Assembly (NCBI GenBank): GCA_016218915.1
Contig: JACRCQ010000016.1
Location: 124,001-188,000 of the forward strand
Length of the DNA: 64,000 nucleotides
Source: Deltaproteobacteria bacterium
GTDB lineage: Bacteria; Myxococcota_A; Polyangia; Polyangiales; Polyangiaceae
Direction: 5' to 3'
Under the pieces are notes generated by a model. It did no database searches, was not told the DNA's origin, and saw nothing but the letters and a program-made list of their open reading frames with translations. Within the stretch, counting starts at the first letter, position 1. Every line of letters starts with the position of its first letter. The position numbers and the translations under genes were made by a program. Positions 17,587 to 28,503 of the stretch are shown piece by piece.

Positions 17587-17651
17587 GGCGGGTCTCCTCC
17601 GGTCATGGACGGATGAGGGTGCGAGAAGATTTGATGTGGTACCCTCGGGGC

Positions 17652-19673
<2,022 letters not shown>

Positions 19674-19723
19674 CGTCAGCGGCGTTGGTGGAGCCGCGAG
19701 CGTAAGCGAGCGAGAGGAGTTGC

Positions 19724-21316
19724 TCACTGCCCCGGGGTGACGCACTGCAGTCTCGTGAAGTAGACGTGGTGTCCACCCTGACGATCGTCGCGGAACAGGA
19801 CGCCCATGTCCCCTGCGGGGCCAAAGGAGGGAATCGGATAGACGCTGTCGCCCTCGGCGTGGGTGATCCTGGTCTCTGGCGACAGGGGCTCGAGCGCTGC
19901 GTCGTACATCCGGGCGTACAGCTCGTATCCCTTGTTGTTGTCCCGGTTGTCCGAGTACATCATCATGACCCGGTCGCCGAGCGGCAGCAGCGAGGGATAG
20001 CGCGAACGCTTCGGGCTCTGGGTGATCTTCTTGGCAGCCGTGGTCACCGCGCCCGACTCGTCAATCACCGAGCCGTACACCCCGTAGGGGGACTCGTCCG
20101 GCTCGAACCACGCTGTCACGTACGACTGCTTGTTCCAGACCAGGTACGGGAAGGTCCCGGACAACGTCTTGGTCAGATCCAGGACCTGGCCCGCGGGCTC
20201 CAGCTCCGGCGTGAAGAGCTGGAACTGGATCTTGTGCTCGTCGTTGAACGTGGTCTGGTTCCACGCGACGGCCACGCCATGGGTGCCAACCGCGATCACG
20301 GGCGCCTCGAAGTTGCCGTATATCTTCGTGAGGCGGAGGTTGTCGCCCACCAGATTGCCGGCGAGATCGACTCGCTGCGCATACACCCCGAAAGCGCCCT
20401 CCCGGTCGTCTTCCCACACGATCAGGAAGTACAAGCCGTTGAAAGCCACCTGCGGGTACAGCGAGAACCCGTCTGCCGCGGTGATGCGCAGGTCCGGGTA
20501 GAGCTTCGTTCCGTCCGGACCAATCTGGTTGAAGTAGATCTCGTAGTCGCCGTTGCGACGATCGTTCCAGGCAATGCCGTAGCGATCCCCGGTCCAAACC
20601 AGGGCTCCACCGCTCGCATCCGCGTTGACCAGGGTGACCTGGATCGCAGGACCGATCTTCTCGCCCGTGACCGATAGAGCCTGGGCAAAAGAGTGGGTCT
20701 TGCCAGCCAGCGTTCCCCAGTACCCCGCCATGTAGCCGGTCTTGGTCGAGTTGCTGTAGGCCAGCCCTGCGGGCCCTGCCGGAGCGTCATCCCCATCGAC
20801 CTGCACGTCGGTCTGGTTCGCAGGCACGAACGTGGCCCCATCATCGACCACCTTGTTGCAGTCGTTGTCGACCCCGTCGCAGATCTCCTTGTTGCCAGGG
20901 AACGCAGCAGCGTTGGTGTCGTCGCAATCATCTCCGCACGATCCGAGATCTCCGGGCGCATGTCCGGGTACTGGCCCCTTGTGACCGTCCTTGTCGTTGT
21001 CCACCGCCATCGGCTTGAAGGAGCACGTCCCCTTGGTGGAATCGCAGGCGTCCTCGGTGCACGGATCCTTGTCGTCGCACTTGATCGGCGCCAGCACCTC
21101 GCACTTGCCAATCCCGATGTTGCACGTGACCGGGTTGCACTTGTCCTCGAATCCCTCGCAGTCCAGGTCGTGCTCGCACTCGGGCGGCACCACCGGGGGC
21201 ACGTCCTGCCCGGCATCTTTGGCGAGCTCGTACAGGCCGCTGCGCGCTCCGCACCCTGCGCCCAGACTCCCAACGACCGCGGCCGCTGCGAGAAACGCCA
21301 GCTTGGTGAATCTCAC
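19724..21316 (-). CDS. MopE-motif lipoprotein with WD40-like beta-propeller
   Basis: This is a 530-residue lipoprotein with a GTG start preceded by GGAGGG. The lipobox context is GAGCGARSGLYE, a signature common in Polyangia. A cysteine-rich region (about 35-110) contains DDCDDTNAAAFPGNKEIC and DGVDNDC, the MopE-type metal-binding motif. The rest repeats WNDRRNGDYEIYFNQI, WEDDREGAFGVYAQRV and similar blades, probably a surface beta-propeller. Its GTG overlaps the stop of the upstream lipoprotein gene (GTGA, 21313-21316), so the two are translationally coupled. Confidence 0.8.
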   Translation of the reverse strand: MRFTKLAFLAAAAVVGSLGAGCGARSGLYELAKDAGQDVPPVVPPECEHDLDCEGFEDKCNPVTCNIGIGKCEVLAPIKCDDKDPCTEDACDSTKGTCSFKPMAVDNDKDGHKGPVPGHAPGDLGSCGDDCDDTNAAAFPGNKEICDGVDNDCNKVVDDGATFVPANQTDVQVDGDDAPAGPAGLAYSNSTKTGYMAGYWGTLAGKTHSFAQALSVTGEKIGPAIQVTLVNADASGGALVWTGDRYGIAWNDRRNGDYEIYFNQIGPDGTKLYPDLRITAADGFSLYPQVAFNGLYFLIVWEDDREGAFGVYAQRVDLAGNLVGDNLRLTKIYGNFEAPVIAVGTHGVAVAWNQTTFNDEHKIQFQLFTPELEPAGQVLDLTKTLSGTFPYLVWNKQSYVTAWFEPDESPYGVYGSVIDESGAVTTAAKKITQSPKRSRYPSLLPLGDRVMMMYSDNRDNNKGYELYARMYDAALEPLSPETRITHAEGDSVYPIPSFGPAGDMGVLFRDDRQGGHHVYFTRLQCVTPGQ

Positions 21317-21867
21317 AGGCACCCTCCGTAGCCGGTCACGTCGATCGACTCGCACACCAGCCCATCTGGACAGGAGCCGGGCTGGGTCAGCGAGCACAGC
21401 TGCACGCAGACGGTTCCAGCTCCGGTGATGACGCACACATGTCCTGGCGCGCAGGGCTCTCCGTAGCACGGCTCGTTCTGCTGGCCGGTTCCGGCAGGCT
21501 CGCACATCGCCCCGTACGTCTCGGCTTCGCAGGGTGCAGACGGGTAGATCACGTAGGGGTAGCACGCCTCGCCTTCCAGGCAGTCTCCGGGCGGGGCCTT
21601 GAGCGGCTCGCACTGCTTGTCGATGATCGGCGGGGGAGCGTCGGGGCAACCCGGGTCGGCGTAGTCCGGCAGCACGTCCGGGTGCCATTGATCCTTGACC
21701 ACGACGTCCTTGCCAGGGGTCGAGTCCTTGGCCGAGTCTTTCTTCGCGTCCGTTCCCGAATCCTGGCCGATCAGGTCGGATTCCTGTTGGTAGACCGTGC
21801 CTCCGCATGCCGAAAAGCTAAGGGCAAGAGCGGTGACGCCTGACAGAACCGGGATGACCCACCTCAT
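21313..21867 (-). CDS. Cysteine-rich lipoprotein, function unknown
   Basis: This is a 184-residue protein. The signal peptide ends ALALSFSACG. A Lys/Asp-rich spacer leads to a cysteine-rich domain with CLEGEACYPYV, CEPAGTGQQNEPC and CAPGHVC, resembling the extracellular Cys-rich domains of other myxobacterial lipoproteins. It is the first gene of a two-gene operon with the MopE-motif protein and may be its partner on the cell surface. No catalytic motif was seen. Confidence 0.72.
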   Translation of the reverse strand: MRWVIPVLSGVTALALSFSACGGTVYQQESDLIGQDSGTDAKKDSAKDSTPGKDVVVKDQWHPDVLPDYADPGCPDAPPPIIDKQCEPLKAPPGDCLEGEACYPYVIYPSAPCEAETYGAMCEPAGTGQQNEPCYGEPCAPGHVCVITGAGTVCVQLCSLTQPGSCPDGLVCESIDVTGYGGCL

Positions 21868-21991
21868 CGCAGGGCAGTCTACCAGAAAACCGGACAGGCG
21901 CCGCCCCACACGGACAAAGGTAGGAACGCGCCACGAACACCGTACCCCGCAGCACTGGGAATCGAGCGCGAGTCGTATTACAAGCCTGCTC

Positions 21992-22648
21992 ATGCTCCGA
22001 GAGTCCGGGCTTCTGCTGGTCGCTGCCGCAGTCGTCGCCAGCAGTTGCGAGAAGCGTCCCCCTGAGCCTTCCCCTCCGCCGACCACCACCGTCGTGGTCG
22101 ACAAGCCGACGGCCACCCCTCAGACGGCTTCCACGGACGCATCCCGCCCGACCGTGACCTCGACCGAGGCTGCACCCAATCGGTGCATGAAGGCGCTTCC
22201 AGACGAGCCCCCGACGGTCCCTCCCCCTGCAGCGAGCTGCCCGCCAGACCCGGTCTTCGGAGGCGTCCGGCTGCCCAGGGGAAAGGTCGGATTCCTCCAG
22301 GCTGCGGACGGGATCTCCATCGACGTGGAGCTGGCGACCACGCCGGAGCAGCAGGAGCGCGGCCTGATGTTCCGCACTCGCATGCCCGAGAACGAAGGGA
22401 TGCTCTTTGCGTTCGACAGGTCGTCCGTCCACCACTTCTGGATGCACAACACCTGCATCCCGCTCGACCTGATGTTCGTCGCCGAGGATGGGTTCATCAC
22501 CGGAATCGTGGAGAGCGCACCCACGCTCAACGACTCGAGCCGGTCGATTCCCTGTCCGGTCGCGTATGTGCTGGAGGTCAACGCCGGGTTCTCGCGGCGT
22601 CATGGGGTCAAGCCTGGGCAGATGATCAAGCTTCCGCCCCGGTCCTGA
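21992..22648 (+). CDS. DUF192 lipoprotein
   Basis: This is a 218-residue lipoprotein (VVASSCEK) with a proline-rich linker to about residue 75. The DUF192 domain shows ATTPEQQERGLMFRTRMP, GMLFAFDRSSVHHFWMHNT and IPLDLMFV. This small beta-barrel domain is widespread in bacterial exported proteins and its biochemical role is not settled. It is divergent from the lipoprotein gene at 21867 and convergent with the PPK2 gene. Confidence 0.85.
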   Translation: MLRESGLLLVAAAVVASSCEKRPPEPSPPPTTTVVVDKPTATPQTASTDASRPTVTSTEAAPNRCMKALPDEPPTVPPPAASCPPDPVFGGVRLPRGKVGFLQAADGISIDVELATTPEQQERGLMFRTRMPENEGMLFAFDRSSVHHFWMHNTCIPLDLMFVAEDGFITGIVESAPTLNDSSRSIPCPVAYVLEVNAGFSRRHGVKPGQMIKLPPRS

Positions 22649-22658
22649 GCCTTGGGGA

Positions 22659-23585
22659 TCAGTTGGCGGCGACGGTCGGCTCGGCCGGGGTCTTGTCGCC
22701 CTTCTTCTTCTTGGGCTCCTTGGGAGGGCGCTTGCCGCCGAGCTGCTCGCGCACGCGATCGAGCTCCTCGCGCTTGGTGGCATCGACCTTGGGGTAGTGC
22801 AGGTCGAGCTCGGACAGACGCTCCACGATGATCTCGGACACGGCCATGCGCATGAACCACTTGTGATCAGCGGGGATGACGTACCAGGGGGCATGCTTGG
22901 TGCTGGTGTTGATCAGCATGTCCTCGTAGGCGTCGTGGTACTTGTCCCACAGATCGCGCTCCTTGCAGTCGGAGTCCGAGAACTTCCAGTTCTTGTGGGA
23001 GTTGTCGAGGCGCTTGAGGAAGCGCTTGAGCTGCTCGTCGCGCGAGACGTTGAGGAAGAACTTGATCGGCAGGATGCCGTTGTCGACGAGGTACTGCTCG
23101 ATGTTGTTGATGTCCCGGAAGCGCTTCTTCCAGATGTCCTTGGTGCATTCCTTGGGGAGCTTCTGCTTGTCGAGGAATTCGGGATGCACGCGCACCACGA
23201 GGGTCTCCTCGTAGTAGGAGCGATTGAAGATGCCGATGCGTCCACGCTCCGGCATGCACTTCATCACGCGCCACATGAAGTCGTGGTCCAGCTCCTCGGC
23301 CGAAGGATTCTTGAAGCTGTAGACCTGGCAGCCCTGGGGATTGACCCCGGACATGACGTGCTTGATGGTCGAGTCCTTACCCGCCGCATCCATGGCCTGG
23401 AAGATCAGCAGGATGCCGTACTTGTCGTGGGCGTAGAGCATGTCCTGCATCTCGGCCAGCTTCTTGACGCCCTTCGCCAGGCGCTCCTCGGCCTGCTTCG
23501 GGTCCTTGATCCCCCCGGTGTCGTCCGTTGCCATCTTGCCAAGCTTGAAGCTTTTCCCCTTGGGCACGAATCGGTCGATATTCAT
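22659..23585 (-). CDS. Polyphosphate kinase 2 family protein
   Basis: This is a 308-residue cytoplasmic kinase that moves phosphate between polyphosphate and nucleotides. Walker A is FQAMDAAGKDST (62-73) and the Walker B/lid region is RGRIGIFNRSYYEETLV (114-130), both diagnostic of PPK2. An upstream TTG start would add 16 residues; I chose the ATG at 23585. The Lys/Pro-rich C-terminus (PKKKKGDK) is extra. The gene stands alone between convergent and same-strand neighbours. Which nucleotide it prefers (ADP, GDP or AMP) is not readable here. Confidence 0.88.
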   Translation of the reverse strand: MNIDRFVPKGKSFKLGKMATDDTGGIKDPKQAEERLAKGVKKLAEMQDMLYAHDKYGILLIFQAMDAAGKDSTIKHVMSGVNPQGCQVYSFKNPSAEELDHDFMWRVMKCMPERGRIGIFNRSYYEETLVVRVHPEFLDKQKLPKECTKDIWKKRFRDINNIEQYLVDNGILPIKFFLNVSRDEQLKRFLKRLDNSHKNWKFSDSDCKERDLWDKYHDAYEDMLINTSTKHAPWYVIPADHKWFMRMAVSEIIVERLSELDLHYPKVDATKREELDRVREQLGGKRPPKEPKKKKGDKTPAEPTVAAN

Positions 23586-23718
23586 GGCGCGCATCTTATC
23601 GGAGACGTCCACCGTGGCAATGGTCGAATCCAAGCCCTCGCCCGTCGAGACAGCGCTTTAATACGAGTGTTTCGGTGCGGAGCCCGCCCCAAGGTGAACG
23701 CGGGTGCAGTTAGGCTCT

Positions 23719-25305
23719 CTACTCCTTGAGCATGGCCGCGACCCAGCCGGAGCGCTCTGCGTCTTCCCCGGCCGCAACGCGATCCAGCCAGATGCGCGCC
23801 CGCTCCCGAAGCCTCGCGCAAGCCAGGAGCGCTGTCGCCTGCTCTGCCTCGTCGCCGCTGCGAGAAACGCGCAGCAACACCGGCATCTGCGCGTAGACCG
23901 CCATCATCGCTTCGGCCAGCGCGAATTGCAGCACCTGACGATCGAAGAGCTTGAAGCCATACTTCGCCCGCGTCGCGATCATGCGCTCTGCAAGCTCCTG
24001 CATCTGCAGGTCGAAGCCCTTGGCCGCGTCGCTGTGGGGGCCGTTGACCCGCGGCGCAAGCGCAGGAATCGCCTTGAGCGCGTCGGGCTTCCAGCCGAGC
24101 ACCGACGACGCCACGTGCATGTGCAGCACGTCGTTGGCGCCCTCGAAGATCCGCGTGACGCGCATGTCCCGCATGCGGCGCGCCATTCCCGCTTCCTCGA
24201 TGTACCCGGTGCCGCCCATTAGCTGCAGGCAGCGATCCACGATGTCCCAGGAGCCTTCCGACGCCATCACCTTCGCGATGGCCGAATCCAGGCCGATGTC
24301 GCCGTGCTTCGTCTCGTACAGATCGCACACCAGGCGAACCACCGACTCCATCGTGTACACGTCGGCCATCGCGCACGCGGTCTGCTCTCGCACCAGCGGG
24401 AAGTTGCCGATGGGGCGTCCGAACTGCACACGCTGCGCGGTGTGCGCACGCGCCTCTTCCAGGGCGGCCACGCCTGCTCCCACGCACCCGGCTGCCATGA
24501 ACGTGCGCCCCCAGGTCAGCGCCTGGTGCGCGTGATCCATGCCCTTGGAGATCTCTCCCAGGATGTGATCCGCTGGCACCTCGACGTCCTCGAAGTCGAT
24601 CGTGATCGTCGACGAGCCCTTCAAGCCGAGCTTCTTCTCTTCGCCCTGGCGATTGACGCCCTTCCAGGTGGGGTCGACGGCGACCATGGTGTGGCCGGCG
24701 CGCGCGCCGCCCAACCCGGGGCTGCGTGCCACCACGGTGACCAGGCCGCAGAGCCCGCCGTTGGTCACGTAGCACTTGCTGCCATTGAGCTTGAGCTTGC
24801 CGCCCTCTTCCGCGAGCGTCGTGCGCATCGAGGCGATGTCCGAGCCGGCATTGGGCTCAGTGGCTGCAAAGGCCGCGATGCGCTTGCCAGCGGCGATCTC
24901 AGGCAGGTACCTCTCCTGCAGCCCCTTGGGCGCCAGGTGGATCATGCTGAACAGCCCGAGCCCGGAGTGCAGCCCCACGCAGGTTCCCAGCGAGCCGTTG
25001 AACCGCGTGAGCTCGGCCACCACGCGCGTCGCCGCCTTCATGGACAACCCTGCGCCGCCCAGCTTCTCCGGGATCGTGAGCCCGAACCACCCCTGCTCCG
25101 CGATCGATCCGAGCATCTCGACGCCGAGCTTGCCCCTGGCGTCGATCGCTGCACCATCCACGTTCTTGGCGCACCACTTGCGGACCTCCACCAGCAGGGC
25201 GGACACGAGCTCGCCTTCCTCGTCGTCACGCGCTTCGCGCCGCAGCATTGCCGGCAATTCCGACGCCTGGTCGAGGACCGCGGAGAAGATGTTGGTCTGG
25301 GTCAT
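23719..25305 (-). CDS. Acyl-CoA dehydrogenase family flavoenzyme
   Basis: This is a 528-residue protein. It has the three-part acyl-CoA dehydrogenase fold: an N-terminal helical domain with GWFGLTIPEKLGGAGLS, a beta-domain with AAFAATEPNAGSD and TNGGLCGLVTVVARSPG, and a C-terminal helical domain with GGTGYIEEAGMARRMRD and TRIFEGANDV. A further C-terminal helical extension of about 130 residues is present. It introduces or removes a double bond on an acyl thioester. The radical SAM gene stops 12 bases upstream of its start, so they are probably in one operon with a dedicated acyl carrier protein. Confidence 0.88.
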   Translation of the reverse strand: MTQTNIFSAVLDQASELPAMLRREARDDEEGELVSALLVEVRKWCAKNVDGAAIDARGKLGVEMLGSIAEQGWFGLTIPEKLGGAGLSMKAATRVVAELTRFNGSLGTCVGLHSGLGLFSMIHLAPKGLQERYLPEIAAGKRIAAFAATEPNAGSDIASMRTTLAEEGGKLKLNGSKCYVTNGGLCGLVTVVARSPGLGGARAGHTMVAVDPTWKGVNRQGEEKKLGLKGSSTITIDFEDVEVPADHILGEISKGMDHAHQALTWGRTFMAAGCVGAGVAALEEARAHTAQRVQFGRPIGNFPLVREQTACAMADVYTMESVVRLVCDLYETKHGDIGLDSAIAKVMASEGSWDIVDRCLQLMGGTGYIEEAGMARRMRDMRVTRIFEGANDVLHMHVASSVLGWKPDALKAIPALAPRVNGPHSDAAKGFDLQMQELAERMIATRAKYGFKLFDRQVLQFALAEAMMAVYAQMPVLLRVSRSGDEAEQATALLACARLRERARIWLDRVAAGEDAERSGWVAAMLKE

Positions 25306-25317
25306 GGTGCTGCTCGC

Positions 25318-26619
25318 TCAGAACTGGATGGTTCGCTGCCCCTGCTCCATCTCGGCCAGGTGCAGCTTGTCCTTGTAGAACTCGCGCCAGAGCGTCAGGT
25401 AGCCGTCGAGCAGTCGCTCGGCGCTCATCTGCTTGGGCTTGAACACGACGTTGGCGTCGTTGTAGTGCTTCCAGGCCTTGTCGAAGATCCGCCCCTCGCC
25501 TTCGAGCTGGTGCCACGACGGCGTACCGGGATAGGGGGTGAAGATTGCGAACTCGGTCTTGGGCACCTTTGCCTTGACCGTGAACTCGAGGATGCGATCG
25601 AACACCCCTTCGTCGTCGGTTTCGTTGCCGACCAGCAGCGACGTGTACGGCTCGATCCCGAACTCGTGGCAGCGCTGCACGCTCCGGATCGCCCTGTCCA
25701 TCGCGTCGGGATCGCCTTTGCCGAACGCGTTGCGCGTGATCGGGTCGAAGCCGCAGACGAGGTAGAAGCGATCGATGCCCGCGTCGCTGATCTCCTGGAT
25801 GAGCGTGGGATCGAGCGAGAGGATCATCGGCATGCTGCAGCCGAGATAGCTGATCTTCTGGCCGCGTGGGCGCGGGTCGTTCTTGAGATCCGCGAGGAAG
25901 GTGCGCAGATGACGCCTGGCGCCCGAGAACGCGAAGAACGAGGTGTCCTCGGTGATCGCGGCCAGCTTGCCCGCCTTGGCCAGATCGGACAGCGCGGTCT
26001 TGCTGACCTCGCGAGGTACCAGACGGACCTTCTTGCCCATGGAATAGGGCACCACGCACGCGTCGCAATTCAGCGGGCAGCCCCGGGAGATCTGCAGCGG
26101 GTAGTCGTCAGGATGCAGCGCCGCCGACTCTGCCTCGACGTACAGATCCACGCGCGGCGGGGGCAGCTTCTCCAGGTCGAACGGCTCGGTCTGCTCGTAG
26201 CGCGGCTTGAGCGCGCCCTTGCCGAAGTCCGACAGTAGCGCGTTCCAAACCCCTTCGCCTTCGCCCACCACGATCGAATCGAAGTGCGCCCCGGCGACCT
26301 CGGGCATCATGGTCGGGAAGATGCCCCCTGCGACCACCTTGCGTCCGGCTGCGCGCAGCATGTCCGCAAGCTCGAGCGCACGCGTCGCGGCCGGGGTGAA
26401 GAACGACAGTGCGTACAGATCCGCCTCGACATCCAGCGTGAGCGGCTTGACGCGGTCGTCGTGGAACGCCACCTGCACGTCCGGCGGCGTGACCGCGGCG
26501 ATGCTCGCAATGCCGAGCGACGGGCCGCCCAGGTACTCGTTGCAGGGGACGCACTCGAGCAGCTCAGGATGAGACTGCGCGTGGCGTTCGAAGCTCGGAT
26601 AGACAAACTGCACTTTCAT
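25318..26619 (-). CDS. B12-binding radical SAM enzyme
   Basis: This is a 433-residue protein. The N-terminal ~150 residues are a Rossmann-like cobalamin-binding region (YLGGPSLGIASIAAV; AGRKVVAGGIFPTMMPE; IVVGEGEGVW). The radical SAM core carries CPLNCDAC (Cys181, Cys185, Cys188), the [4Fe-4S] ligands. ELG-type B12 radical SAM enzymes often methylate unactivated carbons or rearrange ring systems; which applies here is unknown. It lies between an acyl carrier protein gene and an acyl-CoA dehydrogenase gene on the same strand. Confidence 0.85.
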   Translation of the reverse strand: MKVQFVYPSFERHAQSHPELLECVPCNEYLGGPSLGIASIAAVTPPDVQVAFHDDRVKPLTLDVEADLYALSFFTPAATRALELADMLRAAGRKVVAGGIFPTMMPEVAGAHFDSIVVGEGEGVWNALLSDFGKGALKPRYEQTEPFDLEKLPPPRVDLYVEAESAALHPDDYPLQISRGCPLNCDACVVPYSMGKKVRLVPREVSKTALSDLAKAGKLAAITEDTSFFAFSGARRHLRTFLADLKNDPRPRGQKISYLGCSMPMILSLDPTLIQEISDAGIDRFYLVCGFDPITRNAFGKGDPDAMDRAIRSVQRCHEFGIEPYTSLLVGNETDDEGVFDRILEFTVKAKVPKTEFAIFTPYPGTPSWHQLEGEGRIFDKAWKHYNDANVVFKPKQMSAERLLDGYLTLWREFYKDKLHLAEMEQGQRTIQF

Positions 26620-26671
26620 GCGTCACCGCCCCATGTCTCGGGGTACATCCAGGGTTGTTCCGCGGCTCGGC

Positions 26672-26923
26672 TCAAGCCAGGAGCTTGGATAGAAACGACA
26701 CCACGTCGCCGACGGTCCGGACTTCCTGCAGCTGCTCGACGTCGACATCGACTTCGTACTTCTCGGTCACGGCGCTCAGCAGCTCCATGGAGTGGAGCGA
26801 GTCGAGGCCGAGGTCTTCGCGGAGGCGGTCGGAATTCCGGATCTCTGCCTTGTTCTCAGGACGAATCCTGCGGATGATCGTCTCGACTTCGTTCCTGATC
26901 TGCTGCGGTTCAACTCGGGGCAT
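26672..26923 (-). CDS. Acyl carrier protein
   Basis: This is an 83-residue acidic protein. The phosphopantetheine attachment site is Ser42 in LGLDSLHSMELL. It is a stand-alone carrier protein located within an apparent operon (SDR, ACP, radical SAM, acyl-CoA dehydrogenase), so it probably holds an acyl intermediate for those enzymes rather than serving general fatty acid synthesis. No dedicated phosphopantetheinyl transferase gene is nearby. Confidence 0.88.
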   Translation of the reverse strand: MPRVEPQQIRNEVETIIRRIRPENKAEIRNSDRLREDLGLDSLHSMELLSAVTEKYEVDVDVEQLQEVRTVGDVVSFLSKLLA

Positions 26924-26977
26924 GTTGGGTTCTCCTCGGATACACTCGCTGAGGCGTCGCGCCTCAACGTCAGGGCA

Positions 26978-28000
26978 CTAGGCGTGTGCTTGGGCAGGCT
27001 CTCGTCGTTTCAGATAGCCGTGCCTTTCGTACCATAGACAGGCTTTGCGGATGGTTGCCGTGAGCGGCGCCGGGTCCTTCAGACCGAGCTCGCTGACGGA
27101 CTTGCTGCGGTCGACCCATTGGCCGTGGTGCACCATATCGACGAATTCGCGGGCGAGGAAGGGGCGAGAGCCGTTCTGCACCACCGCGCACCGCATCTCG
27201 TCGAGCGTGGTGAGCGGACCCGCCAACCATGTCGGAATCCGCCAGGAATGCAGCGGCACTGCCAGCTCTTCGGCGATCAGCTCCATGAATTCGCGAATCG
27301 TCACGTTGTGCCCTGCCGCGATGTACCGCTCCCCAGCGCGCCCACGCTCCGCTGCGGCTACGTGCGCTGCGGCCATCTCGTCGGCGTCGATGATGTTCTG
27401 ACGCCCGTCAATGTGGAACGGCAGCTTTCCGTGGCTGAGCGCCACCACGATGAACCCGGTGCCCGCCTTGATGTCGAGCTCGCCAATGATGCCCGTGGGG
27501 CAGAGCACGACGCAGTCCATGCCCTGGCCCGCTGCTTTCAGCACCTCTTGCTCGGCCGCGAGCTTGACCGCGTGGTAGATGCACCGCGACGCTGCCGGGG
27601 TGATGGGGTCGGTCTCGTTGGAGAGCGCACGGCCCTGGCGCGGCGGTCCCACGGTTGCGATCGAGCTGGTGAGCACGAGCCTCTGGACCCCTGCGCGAAG
27701 CGCCGCGTCAACCGCGGACCGTACCCCGGTGCGCGCCAGCTCCACATCCGCGTCGAAGTCGATCGAGTAGCGAGGGTAGTGCGCCGCGCACATGAAGACC
27801 ACCTCGCGCCCCCGCATCACCTCCACCAGACCGTCCGGATCGTCGAGCTCCGCCACTACCAGCTTGGCGCCCAGCTTGCGGGCAAAGAGCGTGTTGTCGC
27901 GGATCCGACGCGTCGCATGCACGTCATGGCCTGCGCGCACCAGCGCACGCACCACGTTCATGCCGACAAACCCTGTACCGCCCAGAACCAGCGCTTTCAC
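26978..28000 (-). CDS. Extended SDR / NAD-dependent epimerase-dehydratase-type reductase
   Basis: This is a 340-residue protein with a GTG start. The dinucleotide-binding motif GGTGFVG (residues 7-13) and catalytic Ser112/113, Tyr142 and Lys146 (TSSIATVG; YHAVK) are intact. The sequence resembles the dihydroflavonol reductase / 3-beta-hydroxysteroid dehydrogenase branch. It probably reduces or oxidises the acyl or ring substrate handled by the downstream genes. It is the first gene of the run; the ACP gene starts 54 bases downstream. Confidence 0.83.
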   Translation of the reverse strand: MKALVLGGTGFVGMNVVRALVRAGHDVHATRRIRDNTLFARKLGAKLVVAELDDPDGLVEVMRGREVVFMCAAHYPRYSIDFDADVELARTGVRSAVDAALRAGVQRLVLTSSIATVGPPRQGRALSNETDPITPAASRCIYHAVKLAAEQEVLKAAGQGMDCVVLCPTGIIGELDIKAGTGFIVVALSHGKLPFHIDGRQNIIDADEMAAAHVAAAERGRAGERYIAAGHNVTIREFMELIAEELAVPLHSWRIPTWLAGPLTTLDEMRCAVVQNGSRPFLAREFVDMVHHGQWVDRSKSVSELGLKDPAPLTATIRKACLWYERHGYLKRREPAQAHA

Positions 28001-28066
28001 GACGACTCCGGCCGGTGCTCATGGCAGGGACGGCGCCCGCGCGCAACGCGCATTTTTCTGCGCAGC

Positions 28067-28459
28067 TCAGAGGTCAGCGCCGACCAGGGGGTCCTTCAGG
28101 CAAACCATGGAGGATCCCCCGGAAAGACAGGCATATCCCTCCCGGCACATCTGATCGGATTGGCAGTTCTTCACGCAGATGAACCCGGAGCTGAACGCGT
28201 TCACGCACGATGCCCCGGCAGCAGCGCAGTCGCTGTCCGTGGTGCAGGCCTTGGTGCACAACCCGTTGGGTGCCGTCTTCACGCAGATGATCGGCAGGTT
28301 GCAGCTCTTCGAATCGCTGCACGCCGAGCCAATGTTCCCGCTGTTGTCCTCCATGTGGTAGGAGCCCGGTGTGAGCCCTCCATCACCACCAACGCCAGGC
28401 CAGTGATCGCAGGCAGCAACCAGGAGCACGAGCAAGGGGGCGAAACGAGCGGTTCTCAT
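28067..28459 (-). CDS. Cysteine-rich small lipoprotein
   Basis: This is a 130-residue protein. The signal ends LVLLVAACD; the mature part carries ten or so cysteines in a repeated CxxxSxCxLPxxC / CTxxCTTDSDCAAAGASC pattern, a small disulfide-rich domain common in myxobacterial surface lipoproteins. A longer upstream reading lacks a signal peptide and was rejected. It is upstream, on the same strand, of the SDR operon but 66 bases away. Function unknown. Confidence 0.68.
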   Translation of the reverse strand: MRTARFAPLLVLLVAACDHWPGVGGDGGLTPGSYHMEDNSGNIGSACSDSKSCNLPIICVKTAPNGLCTKACTTDSDCAAAGASCVNAFSSGFICVKNCQSDQMCREGYACLSGGSSMVCLKDPLVGADL

Positions 28460-28503
28460 GGCCCAGCTATTGTAGCTCCATCGCGCCGCATGTGGAGCTG
28501 CGT

